A program made the position numbers and the translations under genes. A model generated the notes under the pieces. That model was not told where the DNA came from and ran no database searches. It was given only the letters and a program-made list of their open reading frames with translations. Of a DNA stretch of 64,000 bases, positions 25,723-34,420 are shown piece by piece (positions within the stretch are counted from its first letter, which is position 1; every line of letters starts with the position of its first letter). Source of the DNA: Terrimonas rubra (GTDB taxonomy: Bacteria; Bacteroidota; Bacteroidia; Chitinophagales; Chitinophagaceae); the NCBI RefSeq assembly GCF_042686025.1, contig NZ_JBHUOZ010000001.1, forward strand, positions 310,001 to 374,000, read 5' to 3'.

Positions 25723-26162
25723 GCTTGCTTTTTTTCAACCAGTAATAAATGTTCGCAAAGCATTACCAGTTCCTTATTTTGGTTAAACACTTCCACCAAT
25801 TCCGTTACCAGGCCAAAGCCGGGCTTCTTATGGTCTTTTTTATCTTTAATGGAGACGGTTACTTTTATGGTGTCGCCAATAAAAACGGGCTTAATAAAAC
25901 GCAGCCTTTCATACCCATAGGTCATGGACACTTCATTAATAAAACTGGCCGTTAATCCAATACCGATGGTAAAGATCAGCGTGCCATGGGCGATACGTTT
26001 TTTAAAAGGCTGGGTGCTGCACCATTCCTCATCCATATGATGCGGAAAAAAATCACCCGACTGACCGGCATGTACCACTATATCCGTCTCGGTCACGGTA
26101 CGGCCAATGGTCAGGCGTTGTTCGCCAATTTCAAACTCCTCGAAATATTTTTTTAAAAACAT
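25719..26162 (-). CDS. MaoC-family (R)-hydratase/dehydratase
   Basis: 147 residues forming one hot-dog fold. The hydratase-2 motif is present: Asp37 and His42 in GDFFPHHMDE, followed by RIAHGTLIFTIGIGL. FIKPVFIGDTIKV is the usual C-terminal strand pattern. Family members hydrate or dehydrate CoA thioesters such as enoyl-, mesaconyl- or methylmalyl-CoA. It is the first gene of the long leftward operon and overlaps the next gene by 4 bp. With two CoA-transferases behind it, an acyl-CoA substrate is very likely; which one is unknown. Confidence 0.88.
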   Translation of the reverse strand: MFLKKYFEEFEIGEQRLTIGRTVTETDIVVHAGQSGDFFPHHMDEEWCSTQPFKKRIAHGTLIFTIGIGLTASFINEVSMTYGYERLRFIKPVFIGDTIKVTVSIKDKKDHKKPGFGLVTELVEVFNQNKELVMLCEHLLLVEKKQA

Positions 26163-26393
26163 AAACCTGCAATATGGTGTAGGCTGTACAGGATAACAGG
26201 CTCAGGAATAAGCAGCTGTTGCGGATCATTTGCTTTGTAGCGGGCATTTATACAAACTTGCGTTGTAATTTATCTATGGCTCATCACAAAAAATGCAATC
26301 ATTAACTTACTCATAAGCAGCCCTGGAAAAGCCACTTAAATAAGGAAGTAAGTTAGATCAGGGTAGCAAAATGACCAATGTCAGGTCTTACTG

Positions 26394-26414
26394 TAAAGAT
26401 GGCATATTTTACTA
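26394..26414 (-). promoter_or_regulatory. Candidate operator shared by the two glycan operons (copy 2)
   Basis: Core AAAGATGGNATATTTTACT on the plus strand, about 232 bp upstream of the MaoC gene. It differs at one base from the site at 2646-2666 and has the same orientation relative to the operon it precedes. It could instead belong to a dispersed repeat, since both sites lie near GC-rich repeats. Confidence 0.4.
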
Positions 26415-26505
26415 CCCCGCTCCGGCTGCACCACCCCAAATAAAGGGCAAAAGGAAAAATTCGGGTACTATCTTCTTAAAATACGACTGGAGGAACAGGA
26501 CTTTT

Positions 26506-26590
26506 AGGGGCTGTCAGCTGCAGCAACTCCGGTCAGCTGTAGTTCCCCGCCCGGCTGCAATCTTACGGCTTTAAGGCCGTAAGGATTTAC
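26506..26590 (+). repeat. Dispersed repeat starting AGGGGCTGTCAGCT
   Basis: GC-rich stretch in an AT-rich gap. Its first 14 bases recur in inverted orientation at the end of the 36770-36893 block, where a GTAGTTCCC-like part also follows. It ends with an 8-bp hairpin (CTTACGGC / GCCGTAAG). Confidence 0.55.
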
Positions 26591-26616
26591 ACCTAAGCGG
26601 GGCAGCCCTTCATCCA

Positions 26617-26647
26617 GACTGATAAGGTTTTAAAAACCTTATCAGTC
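26617..26647. repeat. 15-bp perfect inverted repeat upstream of a lipoprotein gene
   Basis: GACTGATAAGGTTTT is followed, after one base, by its exact inverse. It ends 28 bp before the lipoprotein start. It may be a bidirectional hairpin or a protein-binding site; the A/T-rich centre fits either. Confidence 0.6.
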
Positions 26648-26675
26648 CGAACGCTATTTCAAGTAATTTTATACT

Positions 26676-27245
26676 ATGAAAATAACAGCACTGTTTGTTG
26701 CATTAATGGTATTGATAACCGCCTGCGGCAGTAAAAAAAAGAAACGCGATGAAGCAGATAAAAACTTTCCCGTATTACCCTATCTCTTAAGCCAGGTAAA
26801 AGATGTGGACACTTCCCTGTACAGTATTATTAAAGTGGTAACAGTTGATTCCGTTGCCGATACCACTTTTGTTCCAAGGGAAGATTTTAGAAAAGAAGCA
26901 AGTGACTTTTTAGACATTCCTGATATTTCATCTGAAAAATATGAGGATGATTATACCGAAAGTAAGTTTTTTGATGAAACCCTGAACCGGGTAGTAATGA
27001 CCTATACCAAAAAGCCCGATGCCAAACATGCCGTACTGAAACAGGAGATCACCATCAGCCCTAACCAGTATACAGGCGATAAAATTGTAAGTGTATATGT
27101 GGACTACGCCACATCCTCAAAAGATAGTGCGGTACAGAAAAGAATGTTATGGATGGTTGATAAAAATTTCCAGGTAACACGCATGGTACAAAAACCCGGT
27201 GGTATTGAAACCACTACCACCACTACTGTTAAATGGAACGATTGA
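26676..27245 (+). CDS. Small lipoprotein of unknown function
   Basis: 189 residues. Signal peptide with lipobox LITAC (Cys17), then a Lys-rich linker GSKKKKRDE, so it should be lipid-anchored. The mature part alternates charged helices and short strands and ends with a run of Thr residues before VKWND. I do not recognise a family. It is 9 bp upstream of uvrC and probably cotranscribed, although a functional link to repair is not implied. Confidence 0.8.
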   Translation: MKITALFVALMVLITACGSKKKKRDEADKNFPVLPYLLSQVKDVDTSLYSIIKVVTVDSVADTTFVPREDFRKEASDFLDIPDISSEKYEDDYTESKFFDETLNRVVMTYTKKPDAKHAVLKQEITISPNQYTGDKIVSVYVDYATSSKDSAVQKRMLWMVDKNFQVTRMVQKPGGIETTTTTTVKWND

Positions 27246-27254
27246 TGTGTATTT

Positions 27255-29063
27255 ATGACTGCAGAAGATTTTAAACATATAGCGCCCACCATACCGCACC
27301 AGCCCGGCATATACCAGTATTTTAATGACGAGGATGTGATTATTTATGTAGGCAAGGCCAAGGATCTGCGTAAAAGGGTAAGCTCCTACTTTACTAAAAC
27401 CTTTACCTCCTATAAAACGCACGAGCTGGTACAGCGCATTAAACGTATTGCGTTTACCATTGTTAATTCGGAGCATGATGCGTTCCTGCTGGAGAACTCA
27501 TTGATCAAAGAGTTCAAGCCGCGGTATAATATCAACCTGAAGGACGATAAAACCTATCCTTATATTGTTATTAAAAATGAACCCTTCCCCAGAGTGTTTT
27601 TAACCCGCTATGTGGTGAATGATAAATCGGAATACCTGGGTCCTTTTACTTCTGTGCAAAAAGTAAAGGAACTACTGGAGTTCATCCGTCAAACCGTACC
27701 GCTCAGGAATTGTACCCTCAACCTCACGGCAGGCAATATTGCCAAAAAGAAATTCAAAGTATGCCTCGAATATCATTTGGGTAATTGTAAGGGGCCTTGC
27801 GAAGGTTTACAAACCTTACCTGATTATTTAGAAGGTATACAACAGGTAAAAAATTTATTAAAGGGAAATCTTACTCCTGTTATCCGGCATTTTAAGGAGG
27901 AGATGAAAAATGCAGTGGCTGATCTTGCCTTTGAACAGGCCGAGGTTGCGAAAAATAAAATTGCTTTTCTGACCAATTACCAGGCTAAATCGGTTGTAGC
28001 CGGTAATACCGCCGGTGATAAAGATGTGTTTACCCTGGTGAAAGAAAAGAATGTGGCCTATGTTAACTTTTTAATGGTACGTAATGGCACCATTGTACAA
28101 ACACAAACCACTAAAGTGCTCACGCATCTCGATGAGGATGAGCCGGAAATATTAAGTTTCAGTATTGCGCGTTTGCGCCAGACATTTAACAGCGATGCCA
28201 CGGAGATCATTGTGCCCTTTGCCATTGACTATCCTGAGAAAGATATCACCATAACCATACCTGTGAGTGGCGATAAAAAGAAACTCCTGGAGTTGTCTTT
28301 AAAAAATGTAGATCATTATATTGAAGAGATAAAGAATAAAGAACGTTTAAAGCTGTCCACCAATACCAATAAAATAAAAGTATTGGAAAAATTGCAGGAG
28401 GCCCTGCAGTTAAACAGTTTACCTGTTCATATTGAATGTTTTGATAACTCTAACTTCCAGGGCAGTTTCCCGGTGTCGGCCATGGTATGCTTTAAAATGG
28501 GCGTACCCAGTAAAAAAGATTACCGCCATTTTAATGTAAAAACGGTAGAGGGTATTAACGACTTTGCCACCATGAAGGAAGCCGTTACCCGCCGGTACAA
28601 ACGTTTACAGGAAGAGGAACAGCCTTTCCCGCAACTGGTGATCATTGATGGTGGTAAAGGACAATTAAGTTCGGCTCATGAGGCAATGACGGAGCTAGGA
28701 TTGGCTGACAGAACCACCCTGGTTGGCCTGGCCAAAAGAGAAGAGGAAGTTTTTTTTGTAGGTGATAAGGAATCGGTAAAATTGCCTTACAATAGCGAAG
28801 AGTTAAAACTGTTAAGACAAATAAGGGATGAAGTGCACCGTTTTGGCATTACTTTTCACCGTAATAAACGAAGTAAGGGCACATTTACCAATGAACTGGA
28901 GAGCATTGCAGGTATTGGTCCTAAAATAGCCACACAGTTATTACAACATTTCAAATCGGTAAAAAACGTAAAAGCGCAAAGCAAAGAGACGCTAACAAAA
29001 ATAGTAGGACTGCAAAAGGCGGTGTTGGTGTATAAGCATTTTCATCCCGGGGATGATACTTAA
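27255..29063 (+). CDS. uvrC: Excinuclease ABC subunit C
   Basis: 602 residues, the normal length. N-terminal GIY-YIG nuclease (GIYQYFNDEDVIIYVGKAKD, about 16-35), a Cys-containing linker (CLEYHLGNCKGPCEG), a UVR helical segment (about 205-240), an RNase-H-like C-terminal nuclease with FDNSNFQGS, VIIDGGKGQL and EVHRFGITFHR, and helix-hairpin-helix motifs (SIAGIGPKIATQLL). UvrC makes both incisions during nucleotide excision repair with UvrA and UvrB. A terminator follows within 10 bp. Confidence 0.97.
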   Translation: MTAEDFKHIAPTIPHQPGIYQYFNDEDVIIYVGKAKDLRKRVSSYFTKTFTSYKTHELVQRIKRIAFTIVNSEHDAFLLENSLIKEFKPRYNINLKDDKTYPYIVIKNEPFPRVFLTRYVVNDKSEYLGPFTSVQKVKELLEFIRQTVPLRNCTLNLTAGNIAKKKFKVCLEYHLGNCKGPCEGLQTLPDYLEGIQQVKNLLKGNLTPVIRHFKEEMKNAVADLAFEQAEVAKNKIAFLTNYQAKSVVAGNTAGDKDVFTLVKEKNVAYVNFLMVRNGTIVQTQTTKVLTHLDEDEPEILSFSIARLRQTFNSDATEIIVPFAIDYPEKDITITIPVSGDKKKLLELSLKNVDHYIEEIKNKERLKLSTNTNKIKVLEKLQEALQLNSLPVHIECFDNSNFQGSFPVSAMVCFKMGVPSKKDYRHFNVKTVEGINDFATMKEAVTRRYKRLQEEEQPFPQLVIIDGGKGQLSSAHEAMTELGLADRTTLVGLAKREEEVFFVGDKESVKLPYNSEELKLLRQIRDEVHRFGITFHRNKRSKGTFTNELESIAGIGPKIATQLLQHFKSVKNVKAQSKETLTKIVGLQKAVLVYKHFHPGDDT

Positions 29064-29068
29064 AAAAA

Positions 29069-29100
29069 TGGGGCCAGGATAGAAATCCAGCCCCGTTTTT
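29069..29100 (+). terminator. Rho-independent terminator of uvrC
   Basis: GGGGCCAGGAT pairs with ATCCAGCCCC around AGAA with one bulge, followed by GTTTTT. It starts a few bases after the uvrC stop. Confidence 0.75.
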
Positions 29101-29317
29101 AAAATCCAATATCCTATGAAAAACCGTAACAAAAATACACAAAAAAGTTGATTTAACTCATTTATATCTATATTTTTCAACAGTTTCCTTTGACCGTTCG
29201 TCATATTTATTTTTACCCTTTTTCACTACTATTCATTTACGGTATATTGTCGGAACAACAAATTGTTTATCATTCAATTATGTATTTTAAACACCCAATA
29301 GCCCAACAATAGCGGCC
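29101..29317. other. AT-rich gap between convergent uvrC and gldN
   Basis: No gene. Contains the 13-bp word ACCGTTCGTCATA (29193-29205), which recurs at 50467-50479. Both flanks carry terminators, so this spacer is not needed for either transcript. Confidence 0.55.
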
Positions 29318-29347
29318 ATAAAAAAAGCCCCGGTAAACCGGGGCTTT
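29318..29347 (-). terminator. Rho-independent terminator of gldKLMN
   Basis: Perfect 11-bp stem, AAAGCCCCGGT (29324-29334) and ACCGGGGCTTT (29337-29347), with a two-base loop. T-rich on the minus strand, 18 bp after gldN. Confidence 0.9.
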
Positions 29348-29364
29348 ACATCAATATTTTCTTG

Positions 29365-30399
29365 TTAGTACGACCAAAGGTCCTGCTCAAAATTGAAGAT
29401 CTTTTCTTTGATATTCTCACCCTCCAGTAAGGCCAGGATCGGGTCTTTTATTACCTGCCTGATAGTTCTGTTGGCGGCATTATCCAAAGTTGATTTGGTA
29501 ATATAGCTGCTGAACATACGGCTTTCAAACAGTTCTTCCCAGGTCATGCGGCTCTGGCCCATGTTCTTAGGGTTGTACACCTCATTTTTAGCGAGGGTTG
29601 GTCTCAAATCCGGATAATACACCCAGAACATTGGCTGGCTACCAAACTCTTTACCATTGGGTAAGTATTTAGTAAGTACAGGAGCAATTCCTAAAATACG
29701 GCAGAACATGCGGCTGGCCTCACGGTCAAACACCCACTCTTCCTTAATACGTAATTTTAAAACACTCTTGGCATCAAAGCTGGCACGTGTAACTACATAT
29801 TTAACGATCTTGTTAATATCATTAGGGTCATACTGCGGAACAGTATCAGCACTACCCAATGTCATTTGGTTAATATCAGCCACAGTAATAGGTGTGGTGA
29901 ACCTGTCGTCGGCAAAAGCAGTAACTTCTCCGTTGGTAACCGCATTCAGCAAAACATTGATGAAAACCTGGCTACCGTTATCATCTTCCGCTTCGTAACG
30001 GAAAGTCTGGTTCATTTTTTCACGCAGGTCTAATTCACGCCAAACCTTTTCTGCATATAATGCATCATCCCAGCGTAAATGTTCATACTCCAAAGGGGTA
30101 CGTGCATTTAATCCTTTTTTATCAAAAGCATTATCCTGACGTAAAGAGGCCTTTTTCGTATTACTTGAAACACCGGAACTGTCTACTTCGATCGGTACAC
30201 CACCATAAGGATCATAACCTGAAGGCGGGCGGGTATCGTTAACCTGCTGTTGCTGCTGGTTATTACCTTGTTGTGTACCCTGGTTGGTGTTGGTGCCCGT
30301 ATTATTTCTTCTCCTCCCTGTTCTTTGTGCACTTACATCTGCAACCAGTAAAGCTGCAAAGGCAACCAACAAACACTTTTTATAAATTGATAATTTCAT
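29365..30399 (-). CDS. gldN: Gliding motility/type IX secretion protein GldN
   Basis: 344 residues with a signal peptide (ADVSAQ, about residue 25) and a low-complexity linker of Gly, Asn and Gln (about 28-55). The body has the GldN pattern (WDDALYAEKVWRELDLREKMN, LRIKEEWVFDREASRM, PMFWVYYPDLRPTLA). GldN forms a periplasmic ring complex with GldK at the type IX secretion machine. It is the last gene of the gld operon, 20 bp after gldM, and ends at a strong terminator. Confidence 0.95.
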   Translation of the reverse strand: MKLSIYKKCLLVAFAALLVADVSAQRTGRRRNNTGTNTNQGTQQGNNQQQQQVNDTRPPSGYDPYGGVPIEVDSSGVSSNTKKASLRQDNAFDKKGLNARTPLEYEHLRWDDALYAEKVWRELDLREKMNQTFRYEAEDDNGSQVFINVLLNAVTNGEVTAFADDRFTTPITVADINQMTLGSADTVPQYDPNDINKIVKYVVTRASFDAKSVLKLRIKEEWVFDREASRMFCRILGIAPVLTKYLPNGKEFGSQPMFWVYYPDLRPTLAKNEVYNPKNMGQSRMTWEELFESRMFSSYITKSTLDNAANRTIRQVIKDPILALLEGENIKEKIFNFEQDLWSY

Positions 30400-30419
30400 A
30401 GCGCTGAACTTTAAAAATA

Positions 30420-31967
30420 TTATTTAAGGTAGTACACCAGTGAGGGAGCAGAAGAAACCCTGCCATCCGGACCCTGTACTCTTATATCGTCAATAGTTAC
30501 TGTTTTACCAGCTTTCGCATGAGCTTTGATATAGTTTTGAGCCTGCGAGCTGAACAGGTTACCCTGACAAGCCGCTGTTGCTACATCTCCGTCATCAGTA
30601 TCAATGGAGAAAGAGAATGAAACAACCTGGTATTTCAACTCAAAAGGAAAGTCTTTAATACCTGCTCCTACACCGGTTTGTGCCCTGAAAGCACCCGCCG
30701 CAATAGAAGCGCCACTCTCATTACCACCAACATAAGCCTGTGCCTTAGGTATGGTACGTACACGGAACTGAGAGGCACCGGCTACTTTACCATCCACTGA
30801 CACCGTAATCCGGCAATCATCAGTAACAGTACCTACCCGTGCAATATATTTACCGGCACCTACTTTACTGATTGAACCGCCACCGCCGCTAATGCTTACC
30901 TGCACTTTGTCATCACCACCACCGCTGGCAGCAATGGTAACTGGGTTATCAACACCAACATACAGTACATTCATTTTATCCAATGCTATAGAAGCATTAG
31001 CCTGACCTACTGTATAGGTAATGGTTTTGCTGATAGACTCCTCTTTATTCGTTGTCTGGTTAAAGAACGAAATATTTACCGGAACAGTATGTGTACCAAT
31101 GGAATTTGCCATTGTTTTATAATGCGCCGTTCCGTCTTCTCCGATCGAAAGGCTTGAGCCGCCAATTGAAATTTTAGGTTGTGCATTTTTACTGAAAGCA
31201 CCTACACCAGCCGTAATTTCCAATTCCTGGCCAGGCATCAGGTAATTTGAACTTTGCCCGATCACCGCAGCATATGAATCAAATATTACTTCTACTTTAC
31301 CCACCTGCTCGTGAATATGAGCCACTACATTGTTCTCAGAAGTTTTAATATCATTCTGCAGCTTACTTAAAATGGTTAAACCGGCTACGGTTGGCACCAT
31401 ATTAAAGTTGGCAATATCCCAATCTTTCTTTTTTCCGTCTTTGCCTGTTGGCTCAGACAGGTCTATCTGCAGGGTTTTAGAAAACTTTTCAGCGATACTT
31501 GGATCAATTGCCAATAAGTTCTTTTTATAATCAGCCAACATCGTATATAACTTTTTGGCTTCGCCGTCCTTTACCATTATCCGGGTAACAATCTCCTGGC
31601 TTCCTTCATTCATATGTTTGTCAGGGTTGTCAGGATTATTCGGATCGCCTCCGGCTGTGGTAATGATTTTGGTTTTTAAGCTTTGTATATAATCAAATAC
31701 TGATTTAGACAAAGCAGCAGCCTGCTGTGCTTTCGGATACCAAATATTTGCTCTCTCTGCTGTTTCTGCTTTTTTTGTTTTTTCTTCCAATGAGGCTAAA
31801 ATAGTAGAAGTAGAAGCATTTACAGTGGTATTCGTTTTCTCTAAGCTGGAGTTTACGGTTTTAAAGGCATTAAGAATCTCTGATGATACGTTCAGTGCTA
31901 ACAGGCAGGTTAACACCAGGTACATCAGGTTGATCATCTTCTGCCGCGGCTCTTTAGGTAGTGCCAT
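30420..31967 (-). CDS. gldM: Gliding motility/type IX secretion protein GldM
   Basis: 515 residues. Starts MALPKEPRQKMINLMYLV with a single N-terminal membrane helix (about 11-32), followed by a long helical periplasmic domain and beta domains with Gly-rich strands (SGGGGSISKVGAGKYIA). GldM spans the periplasm and, with GldL, forms the proton-driven motor of type IX secretion and gliding. It lies 75 bp downstream of gldL. Length and order match the family. Confidence 0.95.
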   Translation of the reverse strand: MALPKEPRQKMINLMYLVLTCLLALNVSSEILNAFKTVNSSLEKTNTTVNASTSTILASLEEKTKKAETAERANIWYPKAQQAAALSKSVFDYIQSLKTKIITTAGGDPNNPDNPDKHMNEGSQEIVTRIMVKDGEAKKLYTMLADYKKNLLAIDPSIAEKFSKTLQIDLSEPTGKDGKKKDWDIANFNMVPTVAGLTILSKLQNDIKTSENNVVAHIHEQVGKVEVIFDSYAAVIGQSSNYLMPGQELEITAGVGAFSKNAQPKISIGGSSLSIGEDGTAHYKTMANSIGTHTVPVNISFFNQTTNKEESISKTITYTVGQANASIALDKMNVLYVGVDNPVTIAASGGGDDKVQVSISGGGGSISKVGAGKYIARVGTVTDDCRITVSVDGKVAGASQFRVRTIPKAQAYVGGNESGASIAAGAFRAQTGVGAGIKDFPFELKYQVVSFSFSIDTDDGDVATAACQGNLFSSQAQNYIKAHAKAGKTVTIDDIRVQGPDGRVSSAPSLVYYLK

Positions 31968-32042
31968 AACTGATCAAAAAATTTATAGTCTTTTATAAAA
32001 TATTTTTCTTTTACAACTTTGGTTTATCAAACAGGATGGTAA

Positions 32043-32822
32043 TTATTTACCCTGCATTGCAGTTAACATATTACCATAAATGCCGTTCAGGCGACCCAGG
32101 TTAGTAGCCAGGCTACCAATCTGCTCCTGTACTTTCTTAGCATCATCCGCACTGTTGATCAGGCTGGCAGAAGTTTCGGAAAGTTTACCATAAAAACCAT
32201 TCAGGGCTTTCAGGTGGTTATTGCTTTCCTGCAGTTCCAGCTCGTAAATTGTATTTAAAGACGACAAATTTTTGGTCAGTACCTGCACCTGGTCGTGGAA
32301 GGTTTTAGCCCCTTCGGTAGCCAGGTTAAAAGCGCCTACTGAATTAGCCGCACCTACATAAGCTTCTTTTACTTTATCCAAAGCAACCGTTACTTCTTTC
32401 GTTTTTGCGGTATAATCACCGGTAGCAGCCAATACATCGCTGATATTGTTCATGTTACCGATAGTTTCGTTTAATTTTTTAAAGTTATCGCCCAAACGGG
32501 TCAATACTTCAGGACTAACATGCGCGTCGATCAATGCTTTATCCAATGCGGCAATAGCGCCACCTTTTGCTGGTTTTACCACTTCGCCGGCAACCGTTAA
32601 CTCTTCAGAATGAGAGCTATCGGGTAAAGCCGGGTACATAATATATAAAACACCATATAAAGCGAAGATAACAGCCTCAGTTACCAGACCGATCCATAAC
32701 CAGGTGTCGGCATCGGGTGCGTGGGTAATTTTTCTTAATGCTCCCCATAATACAATTGCTGCTGCAAATGATACTGCTACGTCAACCCATTTACTAACTT
32801 TTGAAGGAATAGCTGCTGCCAT
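32043..32822 (-). CDS. gldL: Gliding motility/type IX secretion motor protein GldL
   Basis: 259 residues. Two N-terminal membrane helices (about 12-26 and 40-62, WVDVAVSFAAAIVLW and WLWIGLVTEAVIFALYGVLY) are followed by a cytoplasmic coiled-coil-rich region. Glu49 in the second helix is in the right place for the conserved Glu implicated in proton coupling (family knowledge). Separated from gldK by 148 bp containing a hairpin. Confidence 0.95.
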   Translation of the reverse strand: MAAAIPSKVSKWVDVAVSFAAAIVLWGALRKITHAPDADTWLWIGLVTEAVIFALYGVLYIMYPALPDSSHSEELTVAGEVVKPAKGGAIAALDKALIDAHVSPEVLTRLGDNFKKLNETIGNMNNISDVLAATGDYTAKTKEVTVALDKVKEAYVGAANSVGAFNLATEGAKTFHDQVQVLTKNLSSLNTIYELELQESNNHLKALNGFYGKLSETSASLINSADDAKKVQEQIGSLATNLGRLNGIYGNMLTAMQGK

Positions 32823-32873
32823 AAAATAATGATTTAAAAAAAATAGTTTTTGATGAAGAAGATTGGTGAAATG

Positions 32874-32910
32874 AACCGGGGTGTGATGTAGTTTTTATTA
32901 CACCCCGGTT
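32874..32910 (-). other. Intercistronic hairpin between gldK and gldL
   Basis: Perfect 11-bp arms AACCGGGGTGT (32874-32884) and ACACCCCGGTT (32900-32910) with a 15-base loop. No T-tract follows directly on the minus strand, so it is more likely an RNA-processing or stabilising hairpin than a full terminator. Confidence 0.6.
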
Positions 32911-32970
32911 ATTTATAACTTAAAAAGTAATTACAATATTGTATTGTCTCAGGTAAAGCGGCAATTTTAT

Positions 32971-34260
32971 TTATCTGCGACCCCCGGCTGCAGGTAAATC
33001 AATTACCGAACGGAAACCAATGTAAGATTTTGCAGAATCCTGGTACTCGTAAGTGCTGGTACCGGTTTGCAGGTAGTATCCAACATCTTTCCAGCTGCCG
33101 CCACGGATAATTTTACGTTTCATTAATGGTGGGTCGTCGTCTTTGGCATTCCAGCGTACATCAGGGTTCATATCGTGCTGGAAGTTGTTACGTCCTTCGT
33201 AGAAGATAGAAGAGGTCCACTCCGCCACATTACCCGACATACAGTACAGGCCAAAGTCGTTAGGCCAGTAAGCATCGGCACGCACGGTGTAAAAACCGCC
33301 ATCCTCAGGGTAGTTACCACGGCCTGGTTTAAAGTTGGCCATTAAACATCCTTTTTTATTACGTAAGTAAGGACCACCCCAGGGGAACATAGATTGTGAG
33401 CGGCCACCACGTGCGGCATACTCCCATTGTGCTTCGGTAGGCAGGCGGAAGTCAGACTCCGTTACCCTTTTTTTGCTTTCCAGGAAAGAGTTCAGGTAAT
33501 GTGTTCTCCATTCGCAGAAGGCTGTAGCCTGTTTCCAGTTTACACCTACTACAGGATAATTATCAAAAGCCGGGTGGGAGAAATAACGTTTGGTCATGGG
33601 CTCATTATAAGAGTAAGAGAAGTCTCTCACCCATACCAGCGTGTCCGGGTAAATGGGAACGTCTTTTTTAATGATGAACTTAGAGCGGGGTTTGTTCTCG
33701 TTTTCTCTTTTGGCATTTTCTTTTAAGTCATGGATCTCTGAGTGGTATTTCAACTCTTTCACATCCAGTTCTTTTTTGCCAAAGATCCTGTCTTCAGGAG
33801 CAAGGATAAGGTTGGTGTTAGCCAGCTCCTCAATGTTTTTGGGATCATCCCACCTGAATTTTTTCATTGCTGCCCAATCAACACCTTCAATGCCATTGGC
33901 ATCAGCTTTTACTTTGTTTAATTTACGGGCAACAGTTGAGTCGCGCACCCAGTATACAAACTGGCGGTACTCTGCATTGGTTACTTCGGTAGCATCCATC
34001 CAGAAGCCACTGATAGAAACGGAACGGTTACGGGCACTAAAGGCATAAGCAGGATCTTCATCGCTGGGGCCCATGTGAAAAGTTCCCTGAGGCACATATA
34101 CCATGCCCACCGGCTTTTTCAGGTTGGACCTCACACCTGCCGACACACCATGTAACTGGCCGTCGTTAGGCAATGAACCGCCTTTGTTCTTTCCCGAATT
34201 ACAGCTTGCAAACACCATCAGGGCTGCAAATGCTAAAAACGCATAGTTAGGGTTTCTCAT
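32971..34260 (-). CDS. gldK: Gliding motility/type IX secretion lipoprotein GldK
   Basis: About 429 residues from the ATG at 34258-34260, which gives a clean lipoprotein signal (MRNPNYAFLAFAALMVFASC). Longer in-frame starts add a peptide overlapping the promoter. The mature protein has a formylglycine-generating-enzyme-like fold (GMVYVPQGTFHMG, FWMDATEVTNAEYRQF, FRLPTEAQWEYAARGG, GNVAEWTSS, IIRGGSW). GldK forms the outer-membrane-associated ring with GldN. First gene of gldKLMN. Confidence 0.94.
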   Translation of the reverse strand: MRNPNYAFLAFAALMVFASCNSGKNKGGSLPNDGQLHGVSAGVRSNLKKPVGMVYVPQGTFHMGPSDEDPAYAFSARNRSVSISGFWMDATEVTNAEYRQFVYWVRDSTVARKLNKVKADANGIEGVDWAAMKKFRWDDPKNIEELANTNLILAPEDRIFGKKELDVKELKYHSEIHDLKENAKRENENKPRSKFIIKKDVPIYPDTLVWVRDFSYSYNEPMTKRYFSHPAFDNYPVVGVNWKQATAFCEWRTHYLNSFLESKKRVTESDFRLPTEAQWEYAARGGRSQSMFPWGGPYLRNKKGCLMANFKPGRGNYPEDGGFYTVRADAYWPNDFGLYCMSGNVAEWTSSIFYEGRNNFQHDMNPDVRWNAKDDDPPLMKRKIIRGGSWKDVGYYLQTGTSTYEYQDSAKSYIGFRSVIDLPAAGGRR

Positions 34261-34285
34261 TATCATACACTTAAAGGGTATTGGA

Positions 34286-34319
34286 CAAATATAATATTTT
34301 GGTCTATTTGCAGTCACAA
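34286..34319 (-). promoter_or_regulatory. Bacteroidota-type promoter of gldKLMN
   Basis: Minus-strand TATATTTG (34286-34293) fits the -7 consensus TAnnTTTG, with TTG (34317-34319) 23 bp upstream as a -33 element. The box ends 25 bp before the chosen gldK ATG. Confidence 0.65.
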
Positions 34320-34420
34320 GGATACAATTTATTTTTAAACAATCAAATGGTTTAATACGTCGTAAATTATCTAACGCGGCATTAAATATTTTATTGCATT
34401 TAACAGAAAATTAATTAATT

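Larger units (their letters stand above)
26163..26675. other. 513-bp intergenic region between divergent units
   Basis: Separates the leftward MaoC operon from the rightward lipoprotein-uvrC pair. It contains the shared 21-bp site (26394-26414), a GC-rich dispersed repeat (26506-26590, with a CTTACGGC/GCCGTAAG hairpin) and a 15-bp inverted repeat (26617-26647). I could not place a convincing TAnnTTTG box for the MaoC operon. No gene seen. Confidence 0.65.

Noticed and set aside
19124..26162. Reading the cassette as a complete ABC sugar-import operon because of the binding-protein gene
   Set aside because: No permease or ATPase gene exists, and the binding-like protein has no export signal.
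26371..26574. Small plus-strand frame before the lipoprotein gene
   Set aside because: It overlaps the shared 21-bp site and a GC-rich repeat; no coding character.
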